A DNA stretch of 44,277 nt from Spirochaetaceae bacterium (GTDB taxonomy: Bacteria; Spirochaetota; Spirochaetia; WRBN01). Both the position numbers and the translations under genes were made by a program. This document shows, piece by piece, positions 17,559 to 27,400 of this stretch. The notes under the pieces are model-generated. The model did not search any database. It was not told the DNA's origin and saw only the letters and a list, made by a program, of their open reading frames with translations. The first letter of the stretch is position 1, and every line of letters starts with the position of its first letter. The DNA lies in assembly GCA_020024055.1 (NCBI GenBank), contig JAHHUI010000002.1, forward strand, positions 1-44,277, read 5' to 3'.

Positions 17559-18809
17559 ATGATGAATATTTTTTCACAGGATAGATCTATGATGAATAAG
17601 AGGGGAATCCGTACTTATCAAAGGTTTTCCAAGCCCGCCGCTGTGCATCCCGAAGATGCAACGAAAGCAGCTTTTCCTAAAGTCGATCGGCCTGTTGCGG
17701 CCAGCTCGTCCAAGGCAGCCAGCGCTTCTGCTGTGCAGAAAAATATCAGTGAGTATTTTCGCACCGAAATAGAAGAAAGAGCCGCCCGAAATAAGAAGAA
17801 AAAAACTTCCGCACAGAAAAAAAGCGGCGTACGCAAAGCCGCAGAACTTTTGCTTTTGGTGGGCAAAGACGAAGCAAGTAATATTTTGCAGCATATGTCT
17901 GTCGAGGAAGTGCGATCTGTCATTTATGAATTGGCGCGCATCAAGCATTTAGACCCCAAAGACGCCCAAAAAACCCTGGCTGAATTTGGCCGTGAAGCTG
18001 ATGAAAGGGGCATTTACAGCGGCGGTGTGGATATTGCCCGTGGTTTTTTGAAGGTAGCCTTTGGCGAGAACGAAGGCGAGCGCATCCTGCGCAATGCCGC
18101 AGGAGAATTATTAGATCGCCCCTTTGCCTTTTTAGAGGACTTGGAACTGGCCCAGCTTTTGGGCCTTTTAAAGGATGAATCTGTAGAGACATTGTCAGTG
18201 ATTTTGCCCAGACTCACGCCTTCTGTGGCCAAGGTGGTGCTGGAACATGTGCATCCTTCTAGACAGGCTGATGTGGTGAAGCGTATAGCGACTGTGGGGC
18301 GCGTAGACAGCGCCGTGATTATTAAAATTGAAGAGATTCTGCGTGAGCGCATCCGCCAGCAGGGCGGCCCTGTGGCCATATCCGAAGAAATTGACGGGCA
18401 TCAAGCTCTGGCAAATATTCTGCGGCATATGAGCATCAGTGATGAGAAGAAATTACTGGGCCAGCTGGCCACAGAAGAGCCCGAAATGGCCAAAACAGTG
18501 GAAGATCATCTTATCACTATTGATTCTTTATTATACATGACCAATCGTGATCTGCATGAAATCTTCCGCCGCATGGAAGAAAAAGATATTGGCCTGCTCA
18601 TTAAAGGCAAAACCCCCGAAGTGCGCGAGCGCATTTTAGAATCTCTCTCTGCGCGCAAGCGCAATATGGTTCTTGAAGAGGAGCAGCTGATGGGCCCCAT
18701 GCGCAAGAGAGACGTGGACAAAGCCACCAGGGAATTTTTAGAAGACCTGCGCGAGAAAGAACGACAAGGCAAAGTCATCATTTTGCGCCCTGGAGAAAGC
18801 CTGGTATAA
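17559..18809 (+). CDS. fliG: FliG-family flagellar motor switch paralogue (FliG1-like)
   Basis: A 416-residue FliG-like protein, against about 340 for standard FliG. Residues 1-90 are a Ser/Ala/Lys-rich, probably disordered extension. The N-domain is at about 91-180 (RKAAELLLLVGKDEASNILQ), an armadillo-like middle domain at about 186-265, a linker QQGG at 267-270, and the C-terminal torque domain at about 320-395. The EHPQ motif of FliG-M is not recognisable. By hand alignment the E. coli torque-helix charges K264, R281, D288, D289 and R297 correspond to K349, R366, E373, E374 and R382, so charge is kept. Spirochaetes carry two FliGs; this isolated copy resembles the FliG1 type. AAGGA lies 7 bases before the first ATG. 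Followed 12 bases later by rarA. Confidence 0.8.
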   Translation: MMNIFSQDRSMMNKRGIRTYQRFSKPAAVHPEDATKAAFPKVDRPVAASSSKAASASAVQKNISEYFRTEIEERAARNKKKKTSAQKKSGVRKAAELLLLVGKDEASNILQHMSVEEVRSVIYELARIKHLDPKDAQKTLAEFGREADERGIYSGGVDIARGFLKVAFGENEGERILRNAAGELLDRPFAFLEDLELAQLLGLLKDESVETLSVILPRLTPSVAKVVLEHVHPSRQADVVKRIATVGRVDSAVIIKIEEILRERIRQQGGPVAISEEIDGHQALANILRHMSISDEKKLLGQLATEEPEMAKTVEDHLITIDSLLYMTNRDLHEIFRRMEEKDIGLLIKGKTPEVRERILESLSARKRNMVLEEEQLMGPMRKRDVDKATREFLEDLREKERQGKVIILRPGESLV

Positions 18810-18810
18810 T
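18783..18810 (+). promoter_or_regulatory. Possible rarA promoter with consensus -10
   Basis: A perfect TATAAT (18805-18810) overlaps the fliG-like stop codon; the best -35 is a weak TTGCGC (18783-18788), 16 bases away. The predicted start would be only about 5 bases before the rarA ATG, which has no Shine-Dalgarno site. Leaderless expression is possible, but a chance match is also possible. Confidence 0.3.
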
Positions 18811-18821
18811 ACCGGCAACTT

Positions 18822-20963
18822 ATGGACGAACTCTTTGATACAGCTGTTGAACCTGGGCCTTTGGCTGCACGCATGCGTGCGCGCAATCTGGATGAATTTA
18901 TTGGACAGGGACATATTTTGGGCCCTGGGCGTCTGTTGCGCCGTGCTATTATGGCCGATCAGCTCACCAGTTTGATCCTCACCGGCCCGCCCGGATGCGG
19001 CAAGACCACCCTGGCGCATGTTATTGCCCACACTACTCAAAGCGCATTTTTCAGCCTGAATGCTGTATTGTCCGGCTTGGCCGATTTACGCCAGGTGATT
19101 GACAAGGCCCAGGAATTAAAAAAATTGTATAACAGAAAATCCATTCTCTTTGTGGATGAGGTACATCGCTGGAATAAATCTCAGCAGGATGCGCTGCTTC
19201 CCTGGACAGAAAACGGCACCATTATTCTCATTGGCGCCACCACGGAAAACCCCTATTTTAAAGTGAATCGCGCCCTGGTCAGCCGCAGCCATATTTTCCA
19301 GCTGACCGCATTGACCAATGAAGATTTGATGAAGGCTGCACGGCAAGCTCTGGCCGACAAAGAGCGTGGCTATGGCCAATATGATATTGAGATCTCGGAT
19401 GAGGCCCTGGCACATTTAGTCCAATTTGCCAATGGCGACTGCCGCAGCCTGCTCAATGCCCTGGAATTGGCTGTTGAGACAACACCGACCCAATTTCCCC
19501 CGGCCAAGGGAGAAAAAATCGTCATTGATCTAAGCATCGCGGAAGAGTCTATTCAGCGCAAGGCTGTGCCCTATGACCCTAGTGGCGACGATCATTATGA
19601 CACGATCAGTGCTTTTATTAAAAGCGTGCGAGGCAGCGACCCCGACGCGGCATTGTATTGGCTGGCCCAGATGCTGTATCGGGGCGAAGACCCTGATTAT
19701 ATCTGGCGTCGTTTGCTTATTTTGGCCAGCGAAGACATCGGTCTGGCCGACACTCATGCTTTGACAGTGGTGAATAATTGCATTGCTTCTTTCGAGCGCA
19801 TTGGCCTGCCTGAAGGCTATTATCCCTTGTCCCATGCCACGCTGTATTTGGCCACATGCGAGAAAACAAACAGCGTGATGGGGTTTTTTGATGCACTGAA
19901 AGAAGTGGAGGCTGCCTCGCGCGCGGTTGTGCCCAATCATCTGCGCGATGCCAATCGCGATGCAGCGGGATTTGGACATGGCCGGGGGTATAAATATCCC
20001 CACAGCTATGATGATCATTGGGTCGCCCAGCAATATTTACCCTTGGCTCTGAAGGGAAAGATTTTTTATCATCCCTCTGACGCGGGCTATGAAAAAGAAA
20101 TTAAAGAACGTGTTTTGCGCCGCAGAGAGATGCAGCTGGCCGAAGAGGCGGATTTCATTCATGAAAATTATACGGCTTTCTCGGCGGCCATGACATGGTG
20201 GCAGCGCAGTTCTTTATCGGCGGCCCGGGGATTGACAGAATTAAGAGATCAATTATTCGAGGCCATGGCCTTGCCTGCCCATAGCTGCGTCTGTATTTAT
20301 GGCGATCATACCGGTTATTTAATTCACGAGGCCGTGCGAAGATTTCAAGCGGGCGGTGTGTATGTCTTGGCAGCCAAAGAACAAAATGCCGATGCCGTCA
20401 AATTTTTAACCCGTGAAATAGACCCGCTGCATCAGCCGCAAATTCATCTCGCAAAAGAATATGAGAGAATTCCCCATTCCCCGTCCTGTTATGAGGGGGT
20501 GATTTTATATCGGCCTTCTGAAGATCCAAAGATATTATTGGCGCGTGTGCGGGAACAGCTTAGGGTTGATTCCGTGTTGGCTGTGGTTTTGCCGGCACAG
20601 ATTGTTTCTTTGGCAAATGTTTTCCAGGCGCTGCTCAATGATGAACAAAAGGCTTTGCTGAAAAAGGCCGAAGATCAACTGAATCAAATTTTATGGGATG
20701 AGGCCTGGACGGCCGTGTTGGAAGAGTATGATTTTGAGACGAAACGCCTGCATATTTCCGTGGAAGAAGAAATAGATATCGCCGATCAGCAGATTCAGCG
20801 CTGGTTTTCTCCAGAGGCGCCTTTGGGCAAAGCTTTGCATGATTTGGCCGATGACAATGAAGTGCAGGCAATAGAGTCTAAATTAATGCAGCATCGTGGC
20901 GCAGTGATGTGGCCGCGCCACTATTGTGTGCTCATTTGCAAACGGAAAGAGAAAAATTCTTGA
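18822..20963 (+). CDS. rarA: RarA/MgsA AAA+ ATPase fused to a methyltransferase-like domain
   Basis: A 713-residue fusion. Residues 1-435 are RarA (MgsA/WRNIP1 family), an AAA+ ATPase acting at stalled forks. The N-terminal PLAARMRARNLDEFIGQGHI is typical, Walker A is GPPGCGKT at 55-62, Walker B is ILFVDEVHRW (Asp112-Glu113), sensor 1 lies in GATTENP, and the tetramerisation region contains SEDIGLAD and HGRGYKYPHSYDDHWV. Residues about 450-713 are an added domain with Rossmann-like pattern (VCIYGDHTGYLIHEAVRRF, GGVYVLAAKE, VDSVLAVVLPAQI) resembling class-I methyltransferases without a clear glycine-rich SAM loop. RarA fused to an extra domain is known in cyanobacteria and others. E. coli RarA stops near 447. 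No Shine-Dalgarno site precedes the ATG. Confidence 0.9.
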   Translation: MDELFDTAVEPGPLAARMRARNLDEFIGQGHILGPGRLLRRAIMADQLTSLILTGPPGCGKTTLAHVIAHTTQSAFFSLNAVLSGLADLRQVIDKAQELKKLYNRKSILFVDEVHRWNKSQQDALLPWTENGTIILIGATTENPYFKVNRALVSRSHIFQLTALTNEDLMKAARQALADKERGYGQYDIEISDEALAHLVQFANGDCRSLLNALELAVETTPTQFPPAKGEKIVIDLSIAEESIQRKAVPYDPSGDDHYDTISAFIKSVRGSDPDAALYWLAQMLYRGEDPDYIWRRLLILASEDIGLADTHALTVVNNCIASFERIGLPEGYYPLSHATLYLATCEKTNSVMGFFDALKEVEAASRAVVPNHLRDANRDAAGFGHGRGYKYPHSYDDHWVAQQYLPLALKGKIFYHPSDAGYEKEIKERVLRRREMQLAEEADFIHENYTAFSAAMTWWQRSSLSAARGLTELRDQLFEAMALPAHSCVCIYGDHTGYLIHEAVRRFQAGGVYVLAAKEQNADAVKFLTREIDPLHQPQIHLAKEYERIPHSPSCYEGVILYRPSEDPKILLARVREQLRVDSVLAVVLPAQIVSLANVFQALLNDEQKALLKKAEDQLNQILWDEAWTAVLEEYDFETKRLHISVEEEIDIADQQIQRWFSPEAPLGKALHDLADDNEVQAIESKLMQHRGAVMWPRHYCVLICKRKEKNS

Positions 20964-20966
20964 GAA

Positions 20967-22628
20967 TTAAGATTTCTCTATCTGCAATGTGACGGGCGGT
21001 TGATCGCAAATTTCCGCCGGGCCGTAATATTGAATCGCCCCCGGGAAAATAAAGCTGGTTTTCTTTGCCCAGGTTTCACGGTTTTTACACAGCTCTTTGA
21101 AGGGTTTGCCGTCTAAATCGACAAGAGCCTTGCGGATCACGGGTTTGCGCTTGCCATGGCGCGTTTCCAGGTTCATCATCATGGTCAAGGGAATGCCCCC
21201 TGCTTCCCATTGGTCAACGTTTTGATTCAAATTGCGCACTGCGCTCATATATCCTGTGTGGCCATGGGCAATCAGGATGAAAGCCGCATAGCCAAGTGTA
21301 TAGCAATAATTTGCGTCAAAGTTACTGGGGAAAGCTGAACGTCCTTCATAGCCGAAAAAATGCCCCAAGGCATTGAATTTGCCTTTGTATTTTCCTTGGG
21401 TTTTTAAAGATTCTAATTTTTCTTTCACTAAATCAATGAGCATTTTTTCTGTTTCAATGGCAGAAACCTGAATATTGCCATGCGGGTCTCTGTCTTGAAT
21501 CAGCTGTTCACGAATATCAAAAGGCAGGCTGGTATAGGTTTTCTGCACCGCTGAAGACAGATTTTTAGCCACCCAGTTCACTTTCTCGGAAACAGAAGAT
21601 ATTTTGGAGAGCTCTTGATCATTATGCAGCAAATGATTCAGCTCTGTGATCAATACGTTGATTTCGGGGATAAATTCAATCAGGCCTTCGGGAATGAGCA
21701 CGATGCCAAAATTCATGTTTTCTTTGCTGCGTGCCACAACAGACTGCACAATGACATCAATGACTTGATCAATAGTCATTTTTTTCTGTGCCACTTCTTC
21801 GCTGATGATACATACATTGGGATGTGTCTGCAAGGCGCATTCTAATGTGATGTGGCTGGCGCTGCGGCCCATCAGGCGGATGAAATGCCAATATTTCTGT
21901 GCGCTGCAGGCGTCTCGGCTGATATTGCCGATCAGTTCCGAATAAGTGCGACAGGCCGTGTCGAAGCCAAAACTGACTTCAACACAGGCATTTTTTAAAT
22001 CACCGTCAATCGTTTTCGGACAGCCAATCACCTGGGTGCGCACTTCCTGGGCCAGGAAATATTCCGCCAGCACGGCTACATTTGTGTTCGAGTCGTCTCC
22101 CCCAACAATGACCAAGGCATCCAGGCTCAGCTTTTGACAATTTTCTCGTGCTTTTTCAAAGATTTCCAGGCCTTCCAGTTTTGTTCTGCCCGATTGAATC
22201 ATGTCAAAGCCGCCGGTGTTGCGGAACAAATTGATATAATCATCATCCAATTCTTTATATTTGCCGTCCACCAGGCCTTGAGGTCCGCCCAGAAATCCGT
22301 ACAGACGACTTTCTGAGTTCATTTTTTTCATGCTGTCAAACAATCCGGTGATGACATTATGTCCGCCGGGGGCTTGGCCGCCGGAAAGAAGAATGCCCAC
22401 TCTTAATGGGCGGAACATGCTTTCTTTTCTGTCTTTTGCCGGAACAAAGCGCAGCGTGGGAGCGCCATAGGTATGGGGGAAAATCTGGGCAATATCTTCT
22501 TCATCTGCTACTGATGTAGTTTTGTTGCCTAATTCCACCTCGATACAAGCGGGATCTGTGGTCAAGATCTGTGGGACTTTTGGCTGATATTCAAAGCGAG
22601 CCTTTTGTAATGAAGAAAATTCTATCAT
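20967..22628 (-). CDS. pfp: Diphosphate--fructose-6-phosphate 1-phosphotransferase (PPi-PFK)
   Basis: A 553-residue glycolytic enzyme that phosphorylates fructose 6-phosphate reversibly with pyrophosphate instead of ATP. The diagnostic residues are present: GGDDS at 176-180 (ATP-PFKs have GGDGS) and PKTIDGDLKN at 204-213 with the Lys that selects PPi. The substrate segments SGGQAPGGHN (82-91) and MGRSASHITLE (253-263) are intact. The length matches the long plant/spirochaete (Pfp-beta-like) clade rather than the short bacterial one. A strong AGGAGGA (22636-22642) lies 7 bases from the ATG. Convergent with rarA (3-base gap). The upstream unknown gene on the same strand ends 50 bases away and may share its transcript. 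Confidence 0.95.
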   Translation of the reverse strand: MIEFSSLQKARFEYQPKVPQILTTDPACIEVELGNKTTSVADEEDIAQIFPHTYGAPTLRFVPAKDRKESMFRPLRVGILLSGGQAPGGHNVITGLFDSMKKMNSESRLYGFLGGPQGLVDGKYKELDDDYINLFRNTGGFDMIQSGRTKLEGLEIFEKARENCQKLSLDALVIVGGDDSNTNVAVLAEYFLAQEVRTQVIGCPKTIDGDLKNACVEVSFGFDTACRTYSELIGNISRDACSAQKYWHFIRLMGRSASHITLECALQTHPNVCIISEEVAQKKMTIDQVIDVIVQSVVARSKENMNFGIVLIPEGLIEFIPEINVLITELNHLLHNDQELSKISSVSEKVNWVAKNLSSAVQKTYTSLPFDIREQLIQDRDPHGNIQVSAIETEKMLIDLVKEKLESLKTQGKYKGKFNALGHFFGYEGRSAFPSNFDANYCYTLGYAAFILIAHGHTGYMSAVRNLNQNVDQWEAGGIPLTMMMNLETRHGKRKPVIRKALVDLDGKPFKELCKNRETWAKKTSFIFPGAIQYYGPAEICDQPPVTLQIEKS

Positions 22629-22635
22629 AGCTTCA

Positions 22636-22642
22636 TCCTCCT
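22636..22642 (-). promoter_or_regulatory. Near-perfect Shine-Dalgarno site of pfp
   Basis: AGGAGGA on the minus strand, 7 bases before the pfp ATG. It fixes the start codon and is the best ribosome-binding site in the window at canonical spacing. Confidence 0.8.
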
Positions 22643-22678
22643 AAATGTATGTTTAAGGCTCTCTTCGCCGGCAAAAGC

Positions 22679-23578
22679 TTAAGCTGGAAAGCTCTGTAAA
22701 AAATCCCTGAACAAATTTGTTCTTTGTTCATAGTCTGCCTTATGAATTTGCCAGGCTGCTGTAATAGCATTGACGGCATCTTCATACATTGGCTTACAAG
22801 ATTGTATCAGATTTTCCTGGAAAGTGGTTCTTTGATTTGAAATAAATTTTTCTATTTGTTTTTTCATGCTGATATTATGCAGTCTTTTCAAGGCCAGAAT
22901 GAAACTTTGTTCTGTAGGCATGGCGGCCAGGGCCGTGCGGCCCAGCACATCGCCCATGGCTGTCATGGCTGTGTCTTCCCATTCTTCGCCTTCGGAAAAA
23001 AAGAGCTGATGATGTGCATCTTTAATTTTAAAGAGAAAAGCCTCTTTTTCCTGTATAGCCTTTTCACAGGTGAGGGGTATTTGGTCAATGGATTGAAGGA
23101 AAGCACTCAGCTGTGTGATAAAGGGCTGCGCGCCTTCATGCTCCATGCCTGCCAGCTGAGACTGCATGGCAGAAGAGAAAGACTGGAAAGAGGCAGCAAT
23201 TTTTCTTCGAGTGTCTTTTTGGGCAAATAGACCCAGGCTGACCAAAGTGCCCAAAGAAGGATGGCGCATTGACTGTGTCAGCTCAATAGTGAAACGTTCC
23301 ATCATGCTGTCGAAAAAAGTAAAAAACGGAAAGACAATAAGGCCAAACTGCCGGGAAAAAGAACGCCGGCTGGTGAAGAAGTTTTCTTCAATTTCCAGGA
23401 TTTTTGTACAGCCTTGTATTAAAGCAGGCAATTGTTCTTCCGCCAGGGGGCGTATCATGTCGGCCAGATGTGCCTCCAAGATGCCGCTTTGTGCTGCTTC
23501 ATGAACATTTTTATCATCAATATTGTTAAGAATATTGATGATAAGTGCTCTCTTAACCTCATCTTGATGCGACGGCAT
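22679..23578 (-). CDS. Uncharacterised helical protein upstream of pfp
   Basis: A 299-residue protein I do not recognise. It is predicted almost all helical, with no signal peptide and no convincing membrane span; the most hydrophobic patch is FGLIVFPFFTFFDSM at about residues 78-92. It has few charged clusters and no obvious nucleotide-binding or metal motif. A good promoter (23618-23646) and a Shine-Dalgarno-like GAGGGAA 7 bases before the ATG mark it as a real gene. It is transcribed toward pfp with 50 bases between, so co-transcription is likely and a link to glycolysis is possible but unproven. Confidence 0.75.
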   Translation of the reverse strand: MPSHQDEVKRALIINILNNIDDKNVHEAAQSGILEAHLADMIRPLAEEQLPALIQGCTKILEIEENFFTSRRSFSRQFGLIVFPFFTFFDSMMERFTIELTQSMRHPSLGTLVSLGLFAQKDTRRKIAASFQSFSSAMQSQLAGMEHEGAQPFITQLSAFLQSIDQIPLTCEKAIQEKEAFLFKIKDAHHQLFFSEGEEWEDTAMTAMGDVLGRTALAAMPTEQSFILALKRLHNISMKKQIEKFISNQRTTFQENLIQSCKPMYEDAVNAITAAWQIHKADYEQRTNLFRDFLQSFPA

Positions 23579-23617
23579 GATTGATTAATTCCCTCAAAAA
23601 TTAGAAGCAGTTAAAAG

Positions 23618-23646
23618 ATTTTAACACAGAAAAAAGAATGTGTCTA
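23618..23646 (-). promoter_or_regulatory. Promoter of the unknown gene upstream of pfp
   Basis: On the minus strand TAGACA (23641-23646), a 17-base spacer and TAAAAT (23618-23623). Both hexamers match the sigma-70 consensus at 5 of 6 positions and the predicted start is about 35 bases before the ATG at 23578. It probably also drives pfp. Confidence 0.55.
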
Positions 23647-23732
23647 GAATGATTTTGGGTATGAATTGTGCTTCCGGGGCGGAAAAATCTGCGAATTATC
23701 GGCAAGTAAATGAAAAAACTTTGTAAGAAAAC

Positions 23733-23762
23733 TTGCAAGATTGAAGGAATTTCGGCTAAACT
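23733..23762 (+). promoter_or_regulatory. Possible promoter of the HAD gene
   Basis: TTGCAA (23733-23738), 18-base spacer, TAAACT (23757-23762). The -10 is imperfect. If used, the transcript would begin almost at the ATG at 23770, giving a leaderless message. Confidence 0.3.
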
Positions 23763-23769
23763 ATGCCAA

Positions 23770-24444
23770 ATGAAATTTAAGGCAGTTCTCTTTGACATTG
23801 ATGGAACGCTGTATGACAACAAAGATGTGTTGTGGCCGGGCATTCCGCTGATCTTAAAACATTGGCCCATGCTGCTGAGTTTTCGCAAAGTGCGTCATTA
23901 TCTGCATCAGCATGTGAATGCCGCGCTTGATGCGGGGATGGATTTTGTCAATTTTCAGGCAGACCTTCAGGCCAAGATGCGCAAAAAACATGAGAGCCGG
24001 GAGAAGATGCTTCAGTGGCGGGCCCGGTTTATTGCAGACTTTGATCAGATTTTCAATCATGTGGGTCCGGTGCCTTATGTGGTGGATATGTTGAAGCTCT
24101 GTCAGGAAAAAGGAGTGAAAATGGGATTGCTCTCAGATTTTCCCCTGTGCAAAAAAATAGAGCGTCTGGGTCTCTCTGGCTATTGGAATGTGCAGCTTTC
24201 CACCGAGGACTGTGGTGCCCTGAAGCCCGGCCCAAAGGGGTTTCTGGACGCTGCCAAGCAAATTGGAGAAGAACCGCAGGATATTTTGTTTGTGGGTAAC
24301 AGTTATAAGTATGATGTGCTGGGTGCCCGCGGCGCAGGCATGCGCACAGCGCATTATGTGAAAAAGAAGAATCCTTCAAGTCAGGCTGATTTTCAGTTTA
24401 ATGATTATCGCCAGCTGAAAGAAAAGCTAGAGGAGTGGCTGTAG
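23770..24444 (+). CDS. HAD-superfamily phosphatase
   Basis: A soluble hydrolase of about 224 residues. Motif I is FDIDGT with nucleophile Asp9 and Asp11, motif II is the Ser of LLSDF, motif III is the Lys of ALKPGP, and motif IV is VGNSYKYDVLGARGAG. A helical cap lies between motifs I and II, placing it in the subfamily-I (phosphoglycolate phosphatase/YjjG-like) group; the substrate is unknown. The frame is open from an ATG at 23710, but those extra 20 residues (Lys/Cys-rich) precede the family's usual beginning and overlap the apparent promoter, so 23770 is preferred. It ends 40 bases before the giant coiled-coil gene, which may be co-transcribed with it. Confidence 0.85.
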   Translation: MKFKAVLFDIDGTLYDNKDVLWPGIPLILKHWPMLLSFRKVRHYLHQHVNAALDAGMDFVNFQADLQAKMRKKHESREKMLQWRARFIADFDQIFNHVGPVPYVVDMLKLCQEKGVKMGLLSDFPLCKKIERLGLSGYWNVQLSTEDCGALKPGPKGFLDAAKQIGEEPQDILFVGNSYKYDVLGARGAGMRTAHYVKKKNPSSQADFQFNDYRQLKEKLEEWL

Positions 24445-24484
24445 GCCTTGTCTTTATACAGGGCCACGGAAAAATGGGAATTCA

Positions 24485-27400
24485 GTGGGTATTTTTGATA
24501 TTGGGGATTTCATAGTCTTAGGCGTCGTCTCACTTATTATCCTGGCCACGCGCCGGCTGGATCGACAGAACCGTTCTATTGATAATGTTCGGCGATTCTT
24601 TGAAAAAACTAGAGCAGACTTTGACGCATATATTAAAACAAATCAGGAACGCCTCTATGATTTGACCAGTGAACTTTCCAGCTATGACAAAACCAGTAAA
24701 GAAGTGTTGCGCCGTATTGAGGCTGATGCAGATGAAGTGCGCCAGCAGGCGGAAAATCTGAATCAGGTGAAGGAAGTCATGGTCGAGCTCTTGAATGTGC
24801 GTGACAATGTGATGGAGAGTCTGGAAAACCTGAAAGATGATGCGGCCTATGTCAGCGAAACGTCGCGCCGCATTGAGATTTTGGGGCAAAAGGTGAATCA
24901 GGTCGAGGCCAATGGCGATCGTCTTTTGGCCGAGCTGGCCGATCGCAATGAGAAATCCCTGGAATATCATCGCCAGAAATTGCAGATGTCTCTTGAGAAA
25001 GAGAGAGAAACTTTGCAGGCAGATTTGGCCAAGGCTATGCAGACAGCCAATGCACTTCGTGATGAACTGAGCACTATTCTGGCCCAGAAAGAAGAAGTGT
25101 TGGTGCGCAATCTGAAGGCTTATTCGAGTGAATTGGAGCGCATTGAGCAATTATATACTCAGCGTATTCAGGAAATGGAAGATCATGCCATGAATATGGA
25201 AACTGAGGGTCTGCTGAAAATAAAAGAGAATTTAAAGCAGGAATTTGCGCGTATTCAGGAAGTCGCCGGTCAGATGTTCCTGCAGGAGACATTGCGCTTC
25301 AAAGAGACACTTGAAGATCAAGTGGAAGAATTCAGTGCCTTCAATAATAAGTATCGCCAGATGGAAGAGGCATTGACCCAGCGCTTTGATGAATTGACGC
25401 TTAAGAGCAATAATATTGCCGAGGAATATAATCAATTTGATATTCGCATGCACGGCCTGTACGATTATATTCAAAATACTTTCCAGGATGAAGCGAAGAT
25501 TCTTAAAGAAGATCTCATCACGCGCTTTGTCCGTCTAAGAGAGCAGTTTGAAACAGAAAACTCGCAGCAGATTGAGGATGCGAAAGAGCAGCTGATGGAG
25601 CGATTGGGCGATGCTAAAAACAGCCTGATGGAGCGATTGGCCGATGTGGAACATGTGGCGGCCAATGCCGAAGAGCGCCTGGTGGAATTGGATGCCACTG
25701 TGGCCCAGGGGCAGGACAAGCTGGCTGTTTCTTTGGCCGAAATGCACCAGAAAATGGATGATAGCAATCGCGAATTGGAGCATCAGATAGAAAATGAGCG
25801 CATTGCCCTGCGCCAGTCGGCCAATGAGCTATCTGATCATTGTGCCCAGTGGCAGAATGAAGTGAAAGAAAATCTTGCGGACAGGCAGACACATATTTTG
25901 GCCAAATTTGAAGAAGAAGCTTCACGCCTGCAAAGCCAATGGCATGATATGAATCAAGGTATTATTGATGCTCGGCTGAAAATGGAAGAGCAGCTGCAAA
26001 GAGAGACCTATGCCTATCAAGATGATTTAGAGCATTATAAAGGTGAAATTGATGGCAGGATTGCTACTTTGAAGCAGCATTTGGATGATATGATGGGTCA
26101 GGGCTATGGCTATATCACCGAAGGCCAGCAGAAGCTGGAACAGAAAATTGCCGATGAACAGGAGCACCTGAGAAGTGAACTGGAAGGCCTGGCCTATGAA
26201 TTTGAGCAGGCGAAAGAGGCCAGCCGGAATTTGGTGCAGACTGCCAATGAAGAATTGCTTAATGAAGCCAAAGATCATGTGCGTCATCAATTAGACTATC
26301 TGCAGCAGAATTTGGAAGAAAGCCTGCGCCAGGCACATAATCGCCTGGATGTGGAATCTAATTATACCCAAACGCTCTCTAAAGATATTCATGAGCGCTA
26401 TGAGGGATTGGAATCGGCCCTGCGGGCTAAAATTGAAAATACGGAAGAATTTTATAATGATATTTTAGAGCAGCTGCGGCATAAACAGGATGAACTATTC
26501 AATATTGATGAAGAATGGCAGTGCACGATGCGCGATACGCAGCAGGGCCTGCGCAAAGAGGTAGATAAAATTGTGGCCGATTGGCAGGATAGCTATGCCC
26601 AGGCATTCAATCAGGCCATGGCCGAGGGGCGCGGGCGATATGGTGCGGCCCTAGACAAAGTGGCTGAAGAGCTGGATACACGCATTTCCCAGTCCGTTAT
26701 GCGCCTGGAAAATTTAGAAGTAACATTCAATCAGCATCAAAACAACCTGGAAGACAAACAGCGGGCGCAGCAGGATTATGTGAATGAATTTGTGGATCAA
26801 TGGCGCGATCATTTTGAAGAGGAGCGCCAGCGTATACAGCGCGACACCACCGCAGCGCTGAATCGTTATGCCAATGATGCACAGAGTCTTGTTTCAGAAT
26901 GGCGCACGCGTGTGGAATCCTGGCAAAGTGAGTCGGATGATTTGCGTCGCCGCCTAGAGCAGCAGATTCAGGGTGTGGGTGATGAAGTGAAGCTGCTGGA
27001 TGAGAAGTGGCAGCAGAATTTTGAAAGCCAGGAACAAGCCTGGCAAGCCAGATGGCAGGATTGGTGCAAAGAGCAGGAAGAGATTATTGAAGGTGATAGA
27101 ACACGCTATCACACTGTGGCCACCGATATGCGTGATTTGGCGCAGCAGATGGAATATGCGCTATCCATGATGCGTGAAGATATTCAGCAGAAGACTCAGG
27201 AAATGCAGGGTGATTGGAACAGTGCTGTGCAAAAGGTTGACCAACGCTGGCAGACTCAATTATCCCAGCTTCAGGAAAGAGCTGATGAGGTGATGCGCCA
27301 GATGCAGGAAAAGGCTGCTGATGTGCAGAATGACTGGAATGCTTCTATTCAAAATGTGGATAACAGATGGCAGCAGCAGCTGGAGGAAATGCAGCAGCGT

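Noticed and set aside
23710..23769. Longer N-terminus for the HAD phosphatase
   Set aside because: Adds a Lys/Cys-rich stretch unlike the family, overlaps the likely promoter and has no ribosome-binding site; retained as an alternative start only.
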